This document shows positions 12,105-21,363 of a stretch of DNA of 64,000 nt, one piece after another. The stretch lies in the NCBI GenBank assembly GCA_028284495.1, contig JANQRP010000003.1, forward strand, positions 124,001-188,000. Reading direction: 5' to 3'. This DNA is from Longimicrobiales bacterium (GTDB taxonomy: Bacteria; Gemmatimonadota; Gemmatimonadetes; Longimicrobiales; Gaopeijiaceae). The position numbers and the translations under genes were made by a program. The notes under the pieces were generated by a model. The model did not search any database. It had not been told where the DNA came from and saw only the letters and a list, made by a program, of their open reading frames with translations. Positions within the stretch are counted from its first letter, which is position 1, and every line of letters begins with the position of its first letter.

Positions 12105-13354
12105 GCGTCGCCCCCCGTCCCGGCCGCAGAGGGCTCGTCGGAATCGCTCGCCGCGTCGCCGGCGCGAGCGCCCGCCGCGACCTCCACCCGCATTCCGTTC
12201 GTCGCGAGCGTGATGCCGGAGACGATGATCGCATCGCCGTCACGCAGGTCCGCGCGCACGAAGACGTCGTCGTCCCGGGTCTGGACCACCTCGACGGGGA
12301 CGATCCTCACCCGGCCGTCCGCGATCACCCACACCTCGTCGTCCACGCGCAGGCCCGACCGCGGGATCAGATGGAAGTCGCCCGAGCGCCCCTGCATCTC
12401 GACCTGCGCGAACTGGCCTACCAAGAGGGGTGGCCCGGATTCCCCCCGGCCGTCGACGGGCAGACCCGGCTCGAACGGCGAGGGGACGCGGATCACGACG
12501 TCGATGGTGCGGGTCTGCTCGTCGAGCGCGGCCTCGGCCCGGTCCACGTACGCGCCCCACGCGTAGCGGGAGGGGCCGAGTTCGGTGAACACGCGCGCCG
12601 GGAGGCGCCGATCCGCGGCGCCCGCACGAAGGTCCCACACTCCGGACAGCAGACCCGCGTCGGCGTCCGAAAGGGGAACGACCACCTCGACCACGTCGCT
12701 CGCGTAGATGCGCCCGAGCGACTGGCCGACGGCCGCCACGCCGCCCACGTCGACCGACTCGGCCCGGACGACGGCGTCGAAGGGAGCCGTGATCTCGGTC
12801 CGCGCCAGCGCGAGTTCCGCGTCCGAGAGGGCGGCGCGAGCCCGGGCGAGCGAGGCGCGGGCCGCGTCGAGCTGCGGCTGCCGAAGGGTCAGCGGACTCG
12901 GCTCGGCCGTGGTGCCGTTCCGAGCCTGGAACCGTCGGAACTCGTCCGCGGCGATGCGCGCCTCCTCCTCGGCCTGAAGCACGGCGACCTCGTCCTGCGC
13001 GACCTGGGCCCGCGCCTGCGCGACGCGGTTCTCGAAGTCGGCCGCCTCGATGCGCAGGAGCGGAGCGCCCCGCGACACGCGTCCGCCGCTCACGAAGTCT
13101 GGGCTGACCCAGACGACGCGGCCGCCTACCTGCGGCGTGACGTCGATCTCCGCGCTCGGCCGTACCGTCCCGGAGCCCGTCACGAGCAGCGGCTCGGTCC
13201 AGGCCACCGCGGGGGCGGTGGTCACGACGGGCGTCTGCTCAGGTGCAGCGGCGCGGGGGGGCGAAGGCCGGAGCCTCACGCCGGCGATGGCGACGAGGAC
13301 GGCACCACCGAGAATGGCGGCGGCGATGGCGACGTTGCGGACCCTCGAGTTCAT
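12101..13354 (-). CDS. RND efflux periplasmic adaptor (membrane fusion protein)
   Basis: MNSRVRNVAIAAAILGGAVLVAIAGVRL signal anchor; coiled-coil and lipoyl-like region; ATGA overlap with permease. Confidence 0.9.
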   Translation of the reverse strand: MNSRVRNVAIAAAILGGAVLVAIAGVRLRPSPPRAAAPEQTPVVTTAPAVAWTEPLLVTGSGTVRPSAEIDVTPQVGGRVVWVSPDFVSGGRVSRGAPLLRIEAADFENRVAQARAQVAQDEVAVLQAEEEARIAADEFRRFQARNGTTAEPSPLTLRQPQLDAARASLARARAALSDAELALARTEITAPFDAVVRAESVDVGGVAAVGQSLGRIYASDVVEVVVPLSDADAGLLSGVWDLRAGAADRRLPARVFTELGPSRYAWGAYVDRAEAALDEQTRTIDVVIRVPSPFEPGLPVDGRGESGPPLLVGQFAQVEMQGRSGDFHLIPRSGLRVDDEVWVIADGRVRIVPVEVVQTRDDDVFVRADLRDGDAIIVSGITLATNGMRVEVAAGARAGDAASDSDEPSAAGTGGDA

Positions 13355-14919
13355 GGCTCGATGGAGCTGGAGGAATCGTCTTCGGGAACCCACGTCCCAC
13401 CCAGCGCGCGATGTACGGCGAGTCGGGCGAGGGCGAGATCGCGCCGCGCGGTGGCGACGGAGGCGCGCACGTTCAGGGCGTTCCGGAGGGCGTCCAGGTA
13501 GTCCGTGTATCCACCCACGCCGGCGGCGTAGCGGTCGGTCTGGACGTCGAGGCTGGCCTCGGCCTCGTCGAGCTGTCCGGCGAGCGTGCCGAACCGGTCG
13601 CGCTGGTCGTCGAACTGACGGAGTGTCGACTCCACCTCACCGACGGCCGTGAGGACGGCCCGCGAGTACGCGGCCACCTGCTGCGCGTACTGGGCCTCGG
13701 CCACGCCGAGATTGGCGCGCAGTCGCCCTCCCTGGAAGAGCGGAGCGGTGAGGCCGGCCGCGAGGTTGTTGAACCACTGGTCGAGCCGGAAGAGGTTCTG
13801 CGGCTCGCTCGCCTGGAGGCCGACGGTGCCGCTCAGCGTGATGCTCGGCAGGAGGTCGGCGCGGCGTGCTCCGACGCGAAGTCGAGCCGCCTCGAGCCGT
13901 CGGGCGGCGGCTCGCACGTCCGGGCGCTGCACGAGCACGTCGGCGGGGATCCCGGCCGGCGGGGCATCGACGTCCAGCGCCTCGTCGGCGGGCGCGGCGC
14001 TCTCGAGCAGCGCGTCGAGTTCGCCCGGGAAGCCGCCGGTCAGCAGGTCGAGGCGTCGGCGGGCGTCGGCGAGCTGGGCCGTGAGCTGCGGGAGTGACGT
14101 CGCGGTGGCGCGGAGTTCGCCGCGGATCTGATAGAGCTCGAACGAGGAGACGAGTCCCTGCCCGTACCGGGTCTCGGCCAGGGCAGCGCGTTCCTCGAGG
14201 ACGTCGAGGATCTCGCCCGTGAGCTCCGCACGGCGGGCCAGATCGACCAGCTCGTGGTAGGCCCGGATCGTCTCGGCGATCACGCCGATGCGGACGCCGC
14301 GGAAGTCGTCCTCCGAGGCGACCAGGTCGGCGAGCGCGGCCGCGCGGTCGCGGCGGATCCGGCCCCACAGGTCGAGCTCGTACGAGAGGGTCAGGGACGC
14401 GGTGTAGTCGGTGAAGGCGAAGCGGTCGGGCCGGGGTTGCGCCGTGGAGTCGGCGGGGATGGAGTCGTTCCCACCCCCGAAGAGGCCGCCGACGATGCCG
14501 GCGTTGGCGGGCTGCTCGTTGCGGCTGGCGTTGCCCGAGCCGTTCAGCGCGGGAAGCAGCCCCGCCGTCGCGATGCCGACCCTCGCCCGCGCCTCCTGCA
14601 CGCGTCCGACCGCCTCCGCGATGTCGAGGTTCTCGGAGAGGGCGATCGTGAGCAGCGAATCCAGGACCGGATCGTCGAAGTCCGACCACCAGCGCTCGGC
14701 CCACTCCGTCGCGTCGCCGCGAGCGAACGGATCCGTCTCCGGAGCGCCTGCCGGATCGCCGACCTGATCGTCACCCCGTACCGCGGCTCCATACGATCCG
14801 GGAATCGAGTCGGCGGGAAGCACGGTGTCCGCAGCCGGGGGCAGCCCGCACCCGGCCACGAGTACCAGCACCGGAAGGGCGACGAGAGGAAGTTGTGCGG
14901 TCGCGCGACGCGCTCGCAT
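13351..14919 (-). CDS. Outer-membrane efflux lipoprotein (NodT/TolC family)
   Basis: Lipobox LVLVAGC; SYELDLWGRIRRDRAAALADLVASEDDFRGVRI, VGLQASEPQNLFRLDQWFNNLAAGLTAPLFQGGRLRANL; overlaps adaptor start. Confidence 0.92.
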   Translation of the reverse strand: MRARRATAQLPLVALPVLVLVAGCGLPPAADTVLPADSIPGSYGAAVRGDDQVGDPAGAPETDPFARGDATEWAERWWSDFDDPVLDSLLTIALSENLDIAEAVGRVQEARARVGIATAGLLPALNGSGNASRNEQPANAGIVGGLFGGGNDSIPADSTAQPRPDRFAFTDYTASLTLSYELDLWGRIRRDRAAALADLVASEDDFRGVRIGVIAETIRAYHELVDLARRAELTGEILDVLEERAALAETRYGQGLVSSFELYQIRGELRATATSLPQLTAQLADARRRLDLLTGGFPGELDALLESAAPADEALDVDAPPAGIPADVLVQRPDVRAAARRLEAARLRVGARRADLLPSITLSGTVGLQASEPQNLFRLDQWFNNLAAGLTAPLFQGGRLRANLGVAEAQYAQQVAAYSRAVLTAVGEVESTLRQFDDQRDRFGTLAGQLDEAEASLDVQTDRYAAGVGGYTDYLDALRNALNVRASVATARRDLALARLAVHRALGGTWVPEDDSSSSIEP

Positions 14920-14945
14920 GGACGGTCCGGCGTAGGTGTGAAACG

Positions 14946-15020
14946 CGTTAACTCGCACCGGAACACCCCGACGGCCGGCGAAAGTTCGAGTTAACGATAC
15001 TGCACCCGCAGGATGTTAAC
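14946..15020. promoter_or_regulatory. Cluster of GTTAAC-containing sites upstream of the efflux operon (candidate operator/promoter)
   Basis: CGTTAACTCG (14946-14955) and its exact inverse CGAGTTAACG (14987-14996), plus GTTAAC at 15015-15020. Confidence 0.45.
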
Positions 15021-15030
15021 GACGTTCACT

Positions 15031-16287
15031 TCACGCGTCGAGGATCCGCTCCGCGGCCAGGCGCCCCGATCGGAGCGCGCCCTCGATGGACCCGTGGACC
15101 CGATGATCTCCGGTCACCACGACGCCGTGCACGTCGATCGGACCGTCGTCGGCCGCCAGTGAGCCCGCCGGATGAGCGGGAAGGGCGTGGGGAATGTGGT
15201 CGGTGCGAAGATGGCGCCAGGCGGCCACGGCGTCCCGGCCGAACCACTCGGCGAGCTGCACACGCGACCGGTCGGCGAACGAGGCAGGGTCGACCACGTG
15301 CTCGCCCACCGCGTTCGCGGCCACCAGGTGGCGGCCCGCCGGGGCATACCCGGGCGCCACGTCGCTGAGCACCGCGAGGTGGTTGACCGGCCCCTCACCG
15401 TCGCCGTTCAGCACGAGCAGCGGCGCACCGACGGGCGACTCCGGCGCGTCGAACCATGTGGTGAGCCCCGGCTTCAGCGCCGGAGCCGTCAGGTCGACGA
15501 GCGACTCGGTCGCCGCGGCGTCGGTGGCGAGCACGACCCGCCCGGCGTCGATCGTCGTGCCGTCGTCGAGCGTCACGGAGCCGGATTCGACGGCGGCGAC
15601 CCGACAGCCGAGGTGGATGCGGCCGTCCACGTCGGCGGCGAGTACACGCGGCAGCTCCTCCATTCCCCCGGCGGGCACGACGGCGTCGCCTTCCGCGAAG
15701 CAGCGGAAGAGGAACAGCAGATACCGGGCGGACGTGTCCAGCTCGGACTCGAGCAGCACGCCCGACAGGAAGGGACGAAGGAAGGTCTGAACGAACCGGG
15801 GACTGAACCTGCGGGCGTCGAACTCCTCGCGGATGCTACGGTCGGGGGTGGGCACGCCGAGGTACGGAGCCGACCTCGCGTCGGAGCGGAGCCGACCCAC
15901 GCCCAGCTTGTCGCCGAGTGACCCGACCGGGGCGAGGAGGCCCGCGAGGGCCTTCATCGGGTCGCGCCACGGGTCGGCCAGATCGTGGAACGCGCCGTCC
16001 ACGCGGATCCGACTTCCCGCGTCGAAGCGGCGAAGGTCGAGCCGTGACAGGATCCCCTGCCGCTCGAGCTCGGAGTACGCGGTGAGGAGGATCTGGAATC
16101 CGCGGTCGAGGAGGAAGCCCTCGACCCGGTCGGTCCGAACGCGGCCCCCGACGCCGTCCGACGCCTCGATGACCCGCACGTCCCGTCCGGCCCGGGCGAG
16201 GATGCGCGCGGCGGCGAGGCCCGACAGCCCCGCGCCGACGACCACGACGTCGGCGGAGGCGGGCGGCGGAACGCGGCTGGACGACAT
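15031..16287 (-). CDS. FAD-dependent amine oxidase / phytoene-desaturase-like oxidoreductase
   Basis: [54 protein letters not shown]-terminal [28 protein letters not shown]. Confidence 0.9.
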   Translation of the reverse strand: MSSSRVPPPASADVVVVGAGLSGLAAARILARAGRDVRVIEASDGVGGRVRTDRVEGFLLDRGFQILLTAYSELERQGILSRLDLRRFDAGSRIRVDGAFHDLADPWRDPMKALAGLLAPVGSLGDKLGVGRLRSDARSAPYLGVPTPDRSIREEFDARRFSPRFVQTFLRPFLSGVLLESELDTSARYLLFLFRCFAEGDAVVPAGGMEELPRVLAADVDGRIHLGCRVAAVESGSVTLDDGTTIDAGRVVLATDAAATESLVDLTAPALKPGLTTWFDAPESPVGAPLLVLNGDGEGPVNHLAVLSDVAPGYAPAGRHLVAANAVGEHVVDPASFADRSRVQLAEWFGRDAVAAWRHLRTDHIPHALPAHPAGSLAADDGPIDVHGVVVTGDHRVHGSIEGALRSGRLAAERILDA

Positions 16288-16479
16288 GGGTGCTCCTGGG
16301 GCGGACGTCACGGGCGCTCCCTCTACCACTTCGACCCCCGCGGGATCCCGATAGATGAACGACACAGTATGGACGGGGGGATGGCTCAGGTCCGACGGCC
16401 GTGACCCGGGCGAAACGGAGCGCCCTCGGCGAACGTACATTGAGGTGAGGGTCGCACTCACACCTGAAGACGGTCTCAC

Positions 16480-16779
16480 ATGTTCGAACTGCTCGCGCTG
16501 GGCCTCTCCGGACTCACCGGAATCGTCACGCACCAGTCCACCAAGGACTACGTCCGCCGTCGTCTGCGTTTCACCAGCTGGGTCGAGAACGGGGCGACGA
16601 TCGGCCTGGTGGCGGGTGCCGCCACCGGCATCGTCACGGCGGTCGCGCTGCCCGTGCTGCCGCTGATCGGAGTCGGGACGGGCATCCTCGTCGGGACGGG
16701 GGCGGGCATCGGCGTGGGTACGGGAATCGCGACGGGAGCGCGTCACGCCCGGAAGGGGTATCTGCCCGATCCGGACTGA
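16480..16779 (+). CDS. Small membrane protein with glycine-zipper repeats
   Basis: [19 protein letters not shown]...[32 protein letters not shown]. Confidence 0.6.
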   Translation: MFELLALGLSGLTGIVTHQSTKDYVRRRLRFTSWVENGATIGLVAGAATGIVTAVALPVLPLIGVGTGILVGTGAGIGVGTGIATGARHARKGYLPDPD

Positions 16780-16818
16780 TCGTATCCCGAGCACCGTACC
16801 GCCCGTACACCCCCCTCC

Positions 16819-18843
16819 ATGACGCCTCCCTCGGCACCCGACGACCTCGACTTCATCCAGCCCTGGTTCCTCGGCCCCGCGGCCGAGAACGACCAGCTCC
16901 TCGAGTCGCTGGTGGTGGAGTTCCTCCGCGACTACGCCTACTGGCGCAGGAACTTCCACCCGGAGGACGGCTTCCGGATCTCGGCGGACGCGCGCCACCG
17001 CCCCGACTTTCTCGGGGTCCAGGCGCGCACCCGCGCGGAGCTCCACCGGCTGAGCGCGCGCCTCAAGCGCGCCGTGCCGGTCTACCACCCCCGCTACGTG
17101 GGGCACATGACGGGCGACCTGCTCCTTCCGGGGCTCGTCGCGAAGCTGGTCACCACGCTCTACAACCCGAACAACGTCTCCGAGGAGGCGGCGCCGGTGA
17201 CGCTCGAGATGGAGCTCGAGGTCGGCGAGCAACTCGCCCGGATGTTCGGCTTCTCGACCGAGGAACCGGCCTCTCCCGGCGCCCCTTCCGGCGCCCCCGT
17301 CGTCGCATGGGGCCACCTGACCAGCGGCGGCACCGTGGCGAACTACGAGGCGCTCTGGAACTTCCGGTCGCTGAAGTTCCACCCGCTGGCGCTGCGGGCG
17401 GGCTGCGACGCCATCGACTTCGAGACCGGCCCGGTCGGCCCGCGGGATCGGCCGCTCGGGGAGTACGACACCTGGGAGCTTCTCAACCTCTCCATCGACG
17501 ACACGGTCGCGCTCCGCCGCGCGGTCGGGGCGGCCGCGAGGGAGCGGCTCGGCACGCGCTTCCACGAGTTCGCTTCCGCGGTCGAGGCGGAGCGGATCGA
17601 GACGCTCGGCACCGCCGGTTTCTTCCTGAAGCACCGGATCGAGCCGCCACGCGTGCTCGTGTCCTCGGCCGCGCACTATTCCTGGTCCAAGGGGATGAAG
17701 GTGCTCGGACTCGGGACGGGGCAGCTGGAGATGGTCGCGATCGACGACCACATGCGCCTGGACATCGAAGACCTCCGGCGACGACTCGATCGCTGCCGGG
17801 ACGAACGCATCCCGGTGCTCGGCGTGGTCGGCATGCTCGGCACGACGGAATTCGGCACGGTCGATCCGATCCACGAGATCGTGGCGGAGCGGGAGCGCCG
17901 GAGGGCGGAAGGCCTCGACTTCGGCATCCACGTGGACGGCGCCTGGGGGGGCTACCTGGCCTCGGTGTTCCGGACGCCGGAGGGCGGCTGGCGCGAACAG
18001 TCGGAGATGAAGGTCGGCTATACCTACTTCCCCGGCGACGTCGTGTACGGTGCCTTCACCGCCGTTCCCCACGTCGATTCGGTCACGGTCGATCCCCACA
18101 AGCTCGGCTACGTGCCGTACCCGGCCGGTGCCTTCATCGCGCGGAACCGCGACGTCGTGGACTTCATCGTCCAGGACGCGGCCTACGTGTTCGACGTCGA
18201 GACGGACGAGCCGCCGAGCACCGGTGAGAAACTGCACAACCTCGGGCAGTACATCCTCGAGGGATCCAAGCCGGGCGCGTCCGCGGCGGCGGTGTGGGTG
18301 ACGCACAACGTGCTTCCGCTCGATCGCGACGGCCTCGGCCGGATCCTGCGTCTGACCATCCGCGCCTGCGAGACCTTCTGGGATTCGGTGAAGGAACACG
18401 CGAAGGAGTGGGAGGGCCGCGTCCGCATCCGGACGCCCTTCGAGCCCGACTCGAACCTCATCTGCATCGCGCTCAACCCCGAGGGCAACACGTCGGTTGC
18501 CGAGATGAACCGGTTCACTCGCGCCGTCTTCCGGCGCATGCGGGTGGACCCCGACAAGCCGGTGCAGGTGATGGAGTTCATCGGGTCCTACACGTCGATG
18601 TCCCGTCGGAACCTGCCGGGCGACCCGGGCGACCGGATCCTGGCGGACCTCGGACTCGATCCCCGCACCTTCGTGCAGGTGCCCGAGGATCCGGCCACGG
18701 AGGCCGACCACCTCTACATCCTTCGGCACACCCTCATGAATCCGTGGCAGCTCGGGGGCCCGGACGGGGTGTCCTACATCGAGCGGTACTGGGCGTACCT
18801 GGGCGAGGTGATCGAGGAGGAGCTGGCGGCCCGCGACCGCTGA
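16819..18843 (+). CDS. Pyridoxal-dependent (group II) decarboxylase family protein
   Basis: 674 aa; [49 protein letters not shown]. Confidence 0.88.
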   Translation: MTPPSAPDDLDFIQPWFLGPAAENDQLLESLVVEFLRDYAYWRRNFHPEDGFRISADARHRPDFLGVQARTRAELHRLSARLKRAVPVYHPRYVGHMTGDLLLPGLVAKLVTTLYNPNNVSEEAAPVTLEMELEVGEQLARMFGFSTEEPASPGAPSGAPVVAWGHLTSGGTVANYEALWNFRSLKFHPLALRAGCDAIDFETGPVGPRDRPLGEYDTWELLNLSIDDTVALRRAVGAAARERLGTRFHEFASAVEAERIETLGTAGFFLKHRIEPPRVLVSSAAHYSWSKGMKVLGLGTGQLEMVAIDDHMRLDIEDLRRRLDRCRDERIPVLGVVGMLGTTEFGTVDPIHEIVAERERRRAEGLDFGIHVDGAWGGYLASVFRTPEGGWREQSEMKVGYTYFPGDVVYGAFTAVPHVDSVTVDPHKLGYVPYPAGAFIARNRDVVDFIVQDAAYVFDVETDEPPSTGEKLHNLGQYILEGSKPGASAAAVWVTHNVLPLDRDGLGRILRLTIRACETFWDSVKEHAKEWEGRVRIRTPFEPDSNLICIALNPEGNTSVAEMNRFTRAVFRRMRVDPDKPVQVMEFIGSYTSMSRRNLPGDPGDRILADLGLDPRTFVQVPEDPATEADHLYILRHTLMNPWQLGGPDGVSYIERYWAYLGEVIEEELAARDR

Positions 18844-18886
18844 TGGCCGCTGACGCCCGCGGATCGTCGAGGGCCGCGACCGGGGG

Positions 18887-19738
18887 TCAGGGAACGAGCA
18901 GCTGCACGCAGGTCGGGACGGTGGTGTCGAGGAAGCCTCCGACCGCGGTATCGATCGCCTCCCGCGTGGCGAGGCCGGCGAGCTCCGGGGCCTCCAGGAG
19001 CGCACCCGTCCAGCCCGCGTCCTTCCAGCGTCCGTGCTCGAGCGTCGGAAGACCGTCCGCGGTTGGGCAGGCGTCGCCCGCCTCGCTGTCCGGATAGCCG
19101 CGCACGTACCAGTAGGGGTGAGGGATCCCCTCGTCGCCCAGGCTGAGCCCGATCCCGACGGTCCCGCCGCGCGCGTCGACCAGCGCGCCCATGTCGAGGT
19201 GGTGCGGCCAGACGCGCCACTCGCCGACCTCGTGGTCGGAGCGGCCGCGGAGCGCGCGCATCGCCGCAGCCGCGTGCGTGAGCCACTCGCCGAGCTCGGC
19301 GAGCGCGTCGGGGTCGGGGGCGAGCGGCGCTCCCGCGCCGATGGCGTGGTCCGGGATGTCGAACTCCGGCGGCACGAACCCGGGTCGGCCGTTCGCGCCC
19401 GGGACGGACTCTCGGGCCGCACCCTGCAGCGCGGCTCTGAGACGGTCGACGGTACATCCCGGCGCGGGGACCACGGCCAGCACGGCGTCGTCCCGCTCGA
19501 TCCGCACCTCGAACGCCTCGACCAGGAAGACCGCCGTCGTGTCGGGGGCCGCGCTCACACCCCGCGTTCGGAGTCCGCGCACGCCCGGATCCCACTCGAA
19601 GTTCCTGTGGCGGTCGTCGTCCATCGGATCCACGAGCGCCTGCGCGAACGACGTCAGCGCCTGGAGCGCATGGTGGAGCTGCAGTCGGGTGTCGACCAGC
19701 CGGTCGCGAGGCACGCCCCCCAGGGTCGTAGCGGTCAC
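18887..19738 (-). CDS. Conserved hypothetical protein (resembles DUF5996-type proteins by motif recall)
   Basis: Third gene of the coupled operon, ATGA overlap at 19735-19738; motifs [35 protein letters not shown]. Confidence 0.65.
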   Translation of the reverse strand: MTATTLGGVPRDRLVDTRLQLHHALQALTSFAQALVDPMDDDRHRNFEWDPGVRGLRTRGVSAAPDTTAVFLVEAFEVRIERDDAVLAVVPAPGCTVDRLRAALQGAARESVPGANGRPGFVPPEFDIPDHAIGAGAPLAPDPDALAELGEWLTHAAAAMRALRGRSDHEVGEWRVWPHHLDMGALVDARGGTVGIGLSLGDEGIPHPYWYVRGYPDSEAGDACPTADGLPTLEHGRWKDAGWTGALLEAPELAGLATREAIDTAVGGFLDTTVPTCVQLLVP

Positions 19739-21363
19739 CCGTCCGCGACCCCGGCGAAGCGCACGCCGGTCAGATCCGCGACCTCGCGCTTCCAGGTCGT
19801 GAGGTCATCCGCCGTGAAATCGGCGAGCGAGGCGTGCCCGCAGGCCCGGGCGAGGACCTTCATCAGCTCCGTGGTCGCCTCGAACCACCGCGTGAGCCGG
19901 GCGGCGGAGGCCTCGACGACGAGCCGGGCCCGGAGGTCCTTCTTCATGGTCGCGATCCCCACGGGGCAGTTGTTCGTGTGGCACGCCCGCATGCCCAGGC
20001 ATCCGATCGCCTGGAGCGCCGCATTGGCCACCGCGATCGCGTCGGCGCCGAGCGCCAGCGCCTTCACGAAGTCCGCCTCGGTGCGGAGGCCACCCGTGAC
20101 GATCAGCGTGACGCTGTGCTGCATCGACGCGTCGATGTGGCGGCGGGCGCGTGCGAGGGCGGCGAGGGTCGGAATGGAGATGTTGTGCTTCAACACGTCG
20201 GGCGCGGCGCCGGTGGCACCCCCTCGACCGTCGAGGATCACGCAGTCCGCGCCCGCCTCGAAGGCGAAGTCGAGGTCCTTCTCGAGGTGCTGCGCGCTCA
20301 TCTTGAAGCCGATCGGAATCCCGTCGGTGGCGTCCCGCACCTCGTCGGCGAAGGCCCGAAAGTCGGCGGGCGTCCGCAGGTCGGCGAACCGTCCCGGGCT
20401 GATCGCGTCCTGCCCGGGCTCGAGCCCGCGGACGTTCGCGATGCGCTCGGTCACCTTGGTTCCGGGAAGGTGGCCGCCCACCCCCGTCTTGGCGCCCTGC
20501 CCGGCCTTGAAGTGAAACGCCTGCGCCTTCTGCGCCTTCTCCATCGACCAGCCGAACCGCCCGGTCGCGTACTCGTAGAAGTACCGCCGGTTGTTCGCCT
20601 GCTCCTCGGGCAGCATCCCGCCCTCGCCCGAGCAGATGCCGGTACCGGCCGCGTCCGCGCCCTTCGAGAGCGCGATCTTCGCCTCCTCGGAGATCGCTCC
20701 GAAGCTCATGTCGCTCACGAAGATCGGGATGTCGAGCTCGAGGGGGCGGGCCGCGTTCGGACCGATCACCGTACGCGTCTCGACGTCGTCATGGTCGCCC
20801 AGCGGCGTCCGCGCGAGCTGCGCGGTGAGCAGCTGGAGGTCCTCCCACCGGGGGAGCTCGGTCAGCGGCACGCCCATGGCCGACACCGGCCCGTGGTGCC
20901 CCGTCTTCGAGAGGCCCTCGCGGGCGAGGCGCTGGATGTGGGCGTTATACGGCTCCTCCGGGGCTCCGTGCACATCCTGGTAGGCGCCGAGGTACTCGTC
21001 GCGGTCGTACGGCTGCGGATGATCCTCGGCCCACCGCGCGACCTCCGCGGCGTCCACGAGCACCGCGTCGGCCTCCCGGTCGACCCGGGTGGGGAATCGA
21101 GCCAGCGCCTCCGAGTTCTCGTACTCGCTGACGCCGGTGTCGTACCGGTAGTCCCAGCCGTGCAGTCCGCAGATCAGGTTCGCGCCGTCGACGTGACCGT
21201 CGGCCAGGAGGGCGCCGCGATGGAGGCATCGGCCGTAGAGCGCCGACACGTCGTCGTCGAATCGGACGAGCACCAGATCGACGCCTTCGACGAGGGCGTG
21301 GGCCGGAGCGCGATCGGCGAGCTCCGACCAGGTCGCGATTCGCTGCCATCGTGGCTCGGTCAT
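19735..21363 (-). CDS. Rieske [2Fe-2S] domain fused to glutamate-synthase-type FMN-binding domain
   Basis: N-terminal CLH-x16-CGLH Rieske motif; FVSDMSFGAISEEAKIALSKGAD, GEGGMLPEEQ, QGAKTGVGGHLPG, C-x5-C-x4-C (CLGMRACHTNNCPVGIATMKKDL). Confidence 0.9.
   Translation of the reverse strand: MTEPRWQRIATWSELADRAPAHALVEGVDLVLVRFDDDVSALYGRCLHRGALLADGHVDGANLICGLHGWDYRYDTGVSEYENSEALARFPTRVDREADAVLVDAAEVARWAEDHPQPYDRDEYLGAYQDVHGAPEEPYNAHIQRLAREGLSKTGHHGPVSAMGVPLTELPRWEDLQLLTAQLARTPLGDHDDVETRTVIGPNAARPLELDIPIFVSDMSFGAISEEAKIALSKGADAAGTGICSGEGGMLPEEQANNRRYFYEYATGRFGWSMEKAQKAQAFHFKAGQGAKTGVGGHLPGTKVTERIANVRGLEPGQDAISPGRFADLRTPADFRAFADEVRDATDGIPIGFKMSAQHLEKDLDFAFEAGADCVILDGRGGATGAAPDVLKHNISIPTLAALARARRHIDASMQHSVTLIVTGGLRTEADFVKALALGADAIAVANAALQAIGCLGMRACHTNNCPVGIATMKKDLRARLVVEASAARLTRWFEATTELMKVLARACGHASLADFTADDLTTWKREVADLTGVRFAGVADG

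Noticed and set aside
9951-12566. 871-aa plus-strand ORF antisense to the RND genes
   Set aside because: Composition (D/R/E/H-rich, no domains) typical of an antisense shadow; the minus strand carries clear RND motifs.
16290-19422. Upstream extension of the 1463-aa minus ORF
   Set aside because: Only 15031-16287 encodes the FAD oxidoreductase; the rest is antisense to the clear PLP decarboxylase.
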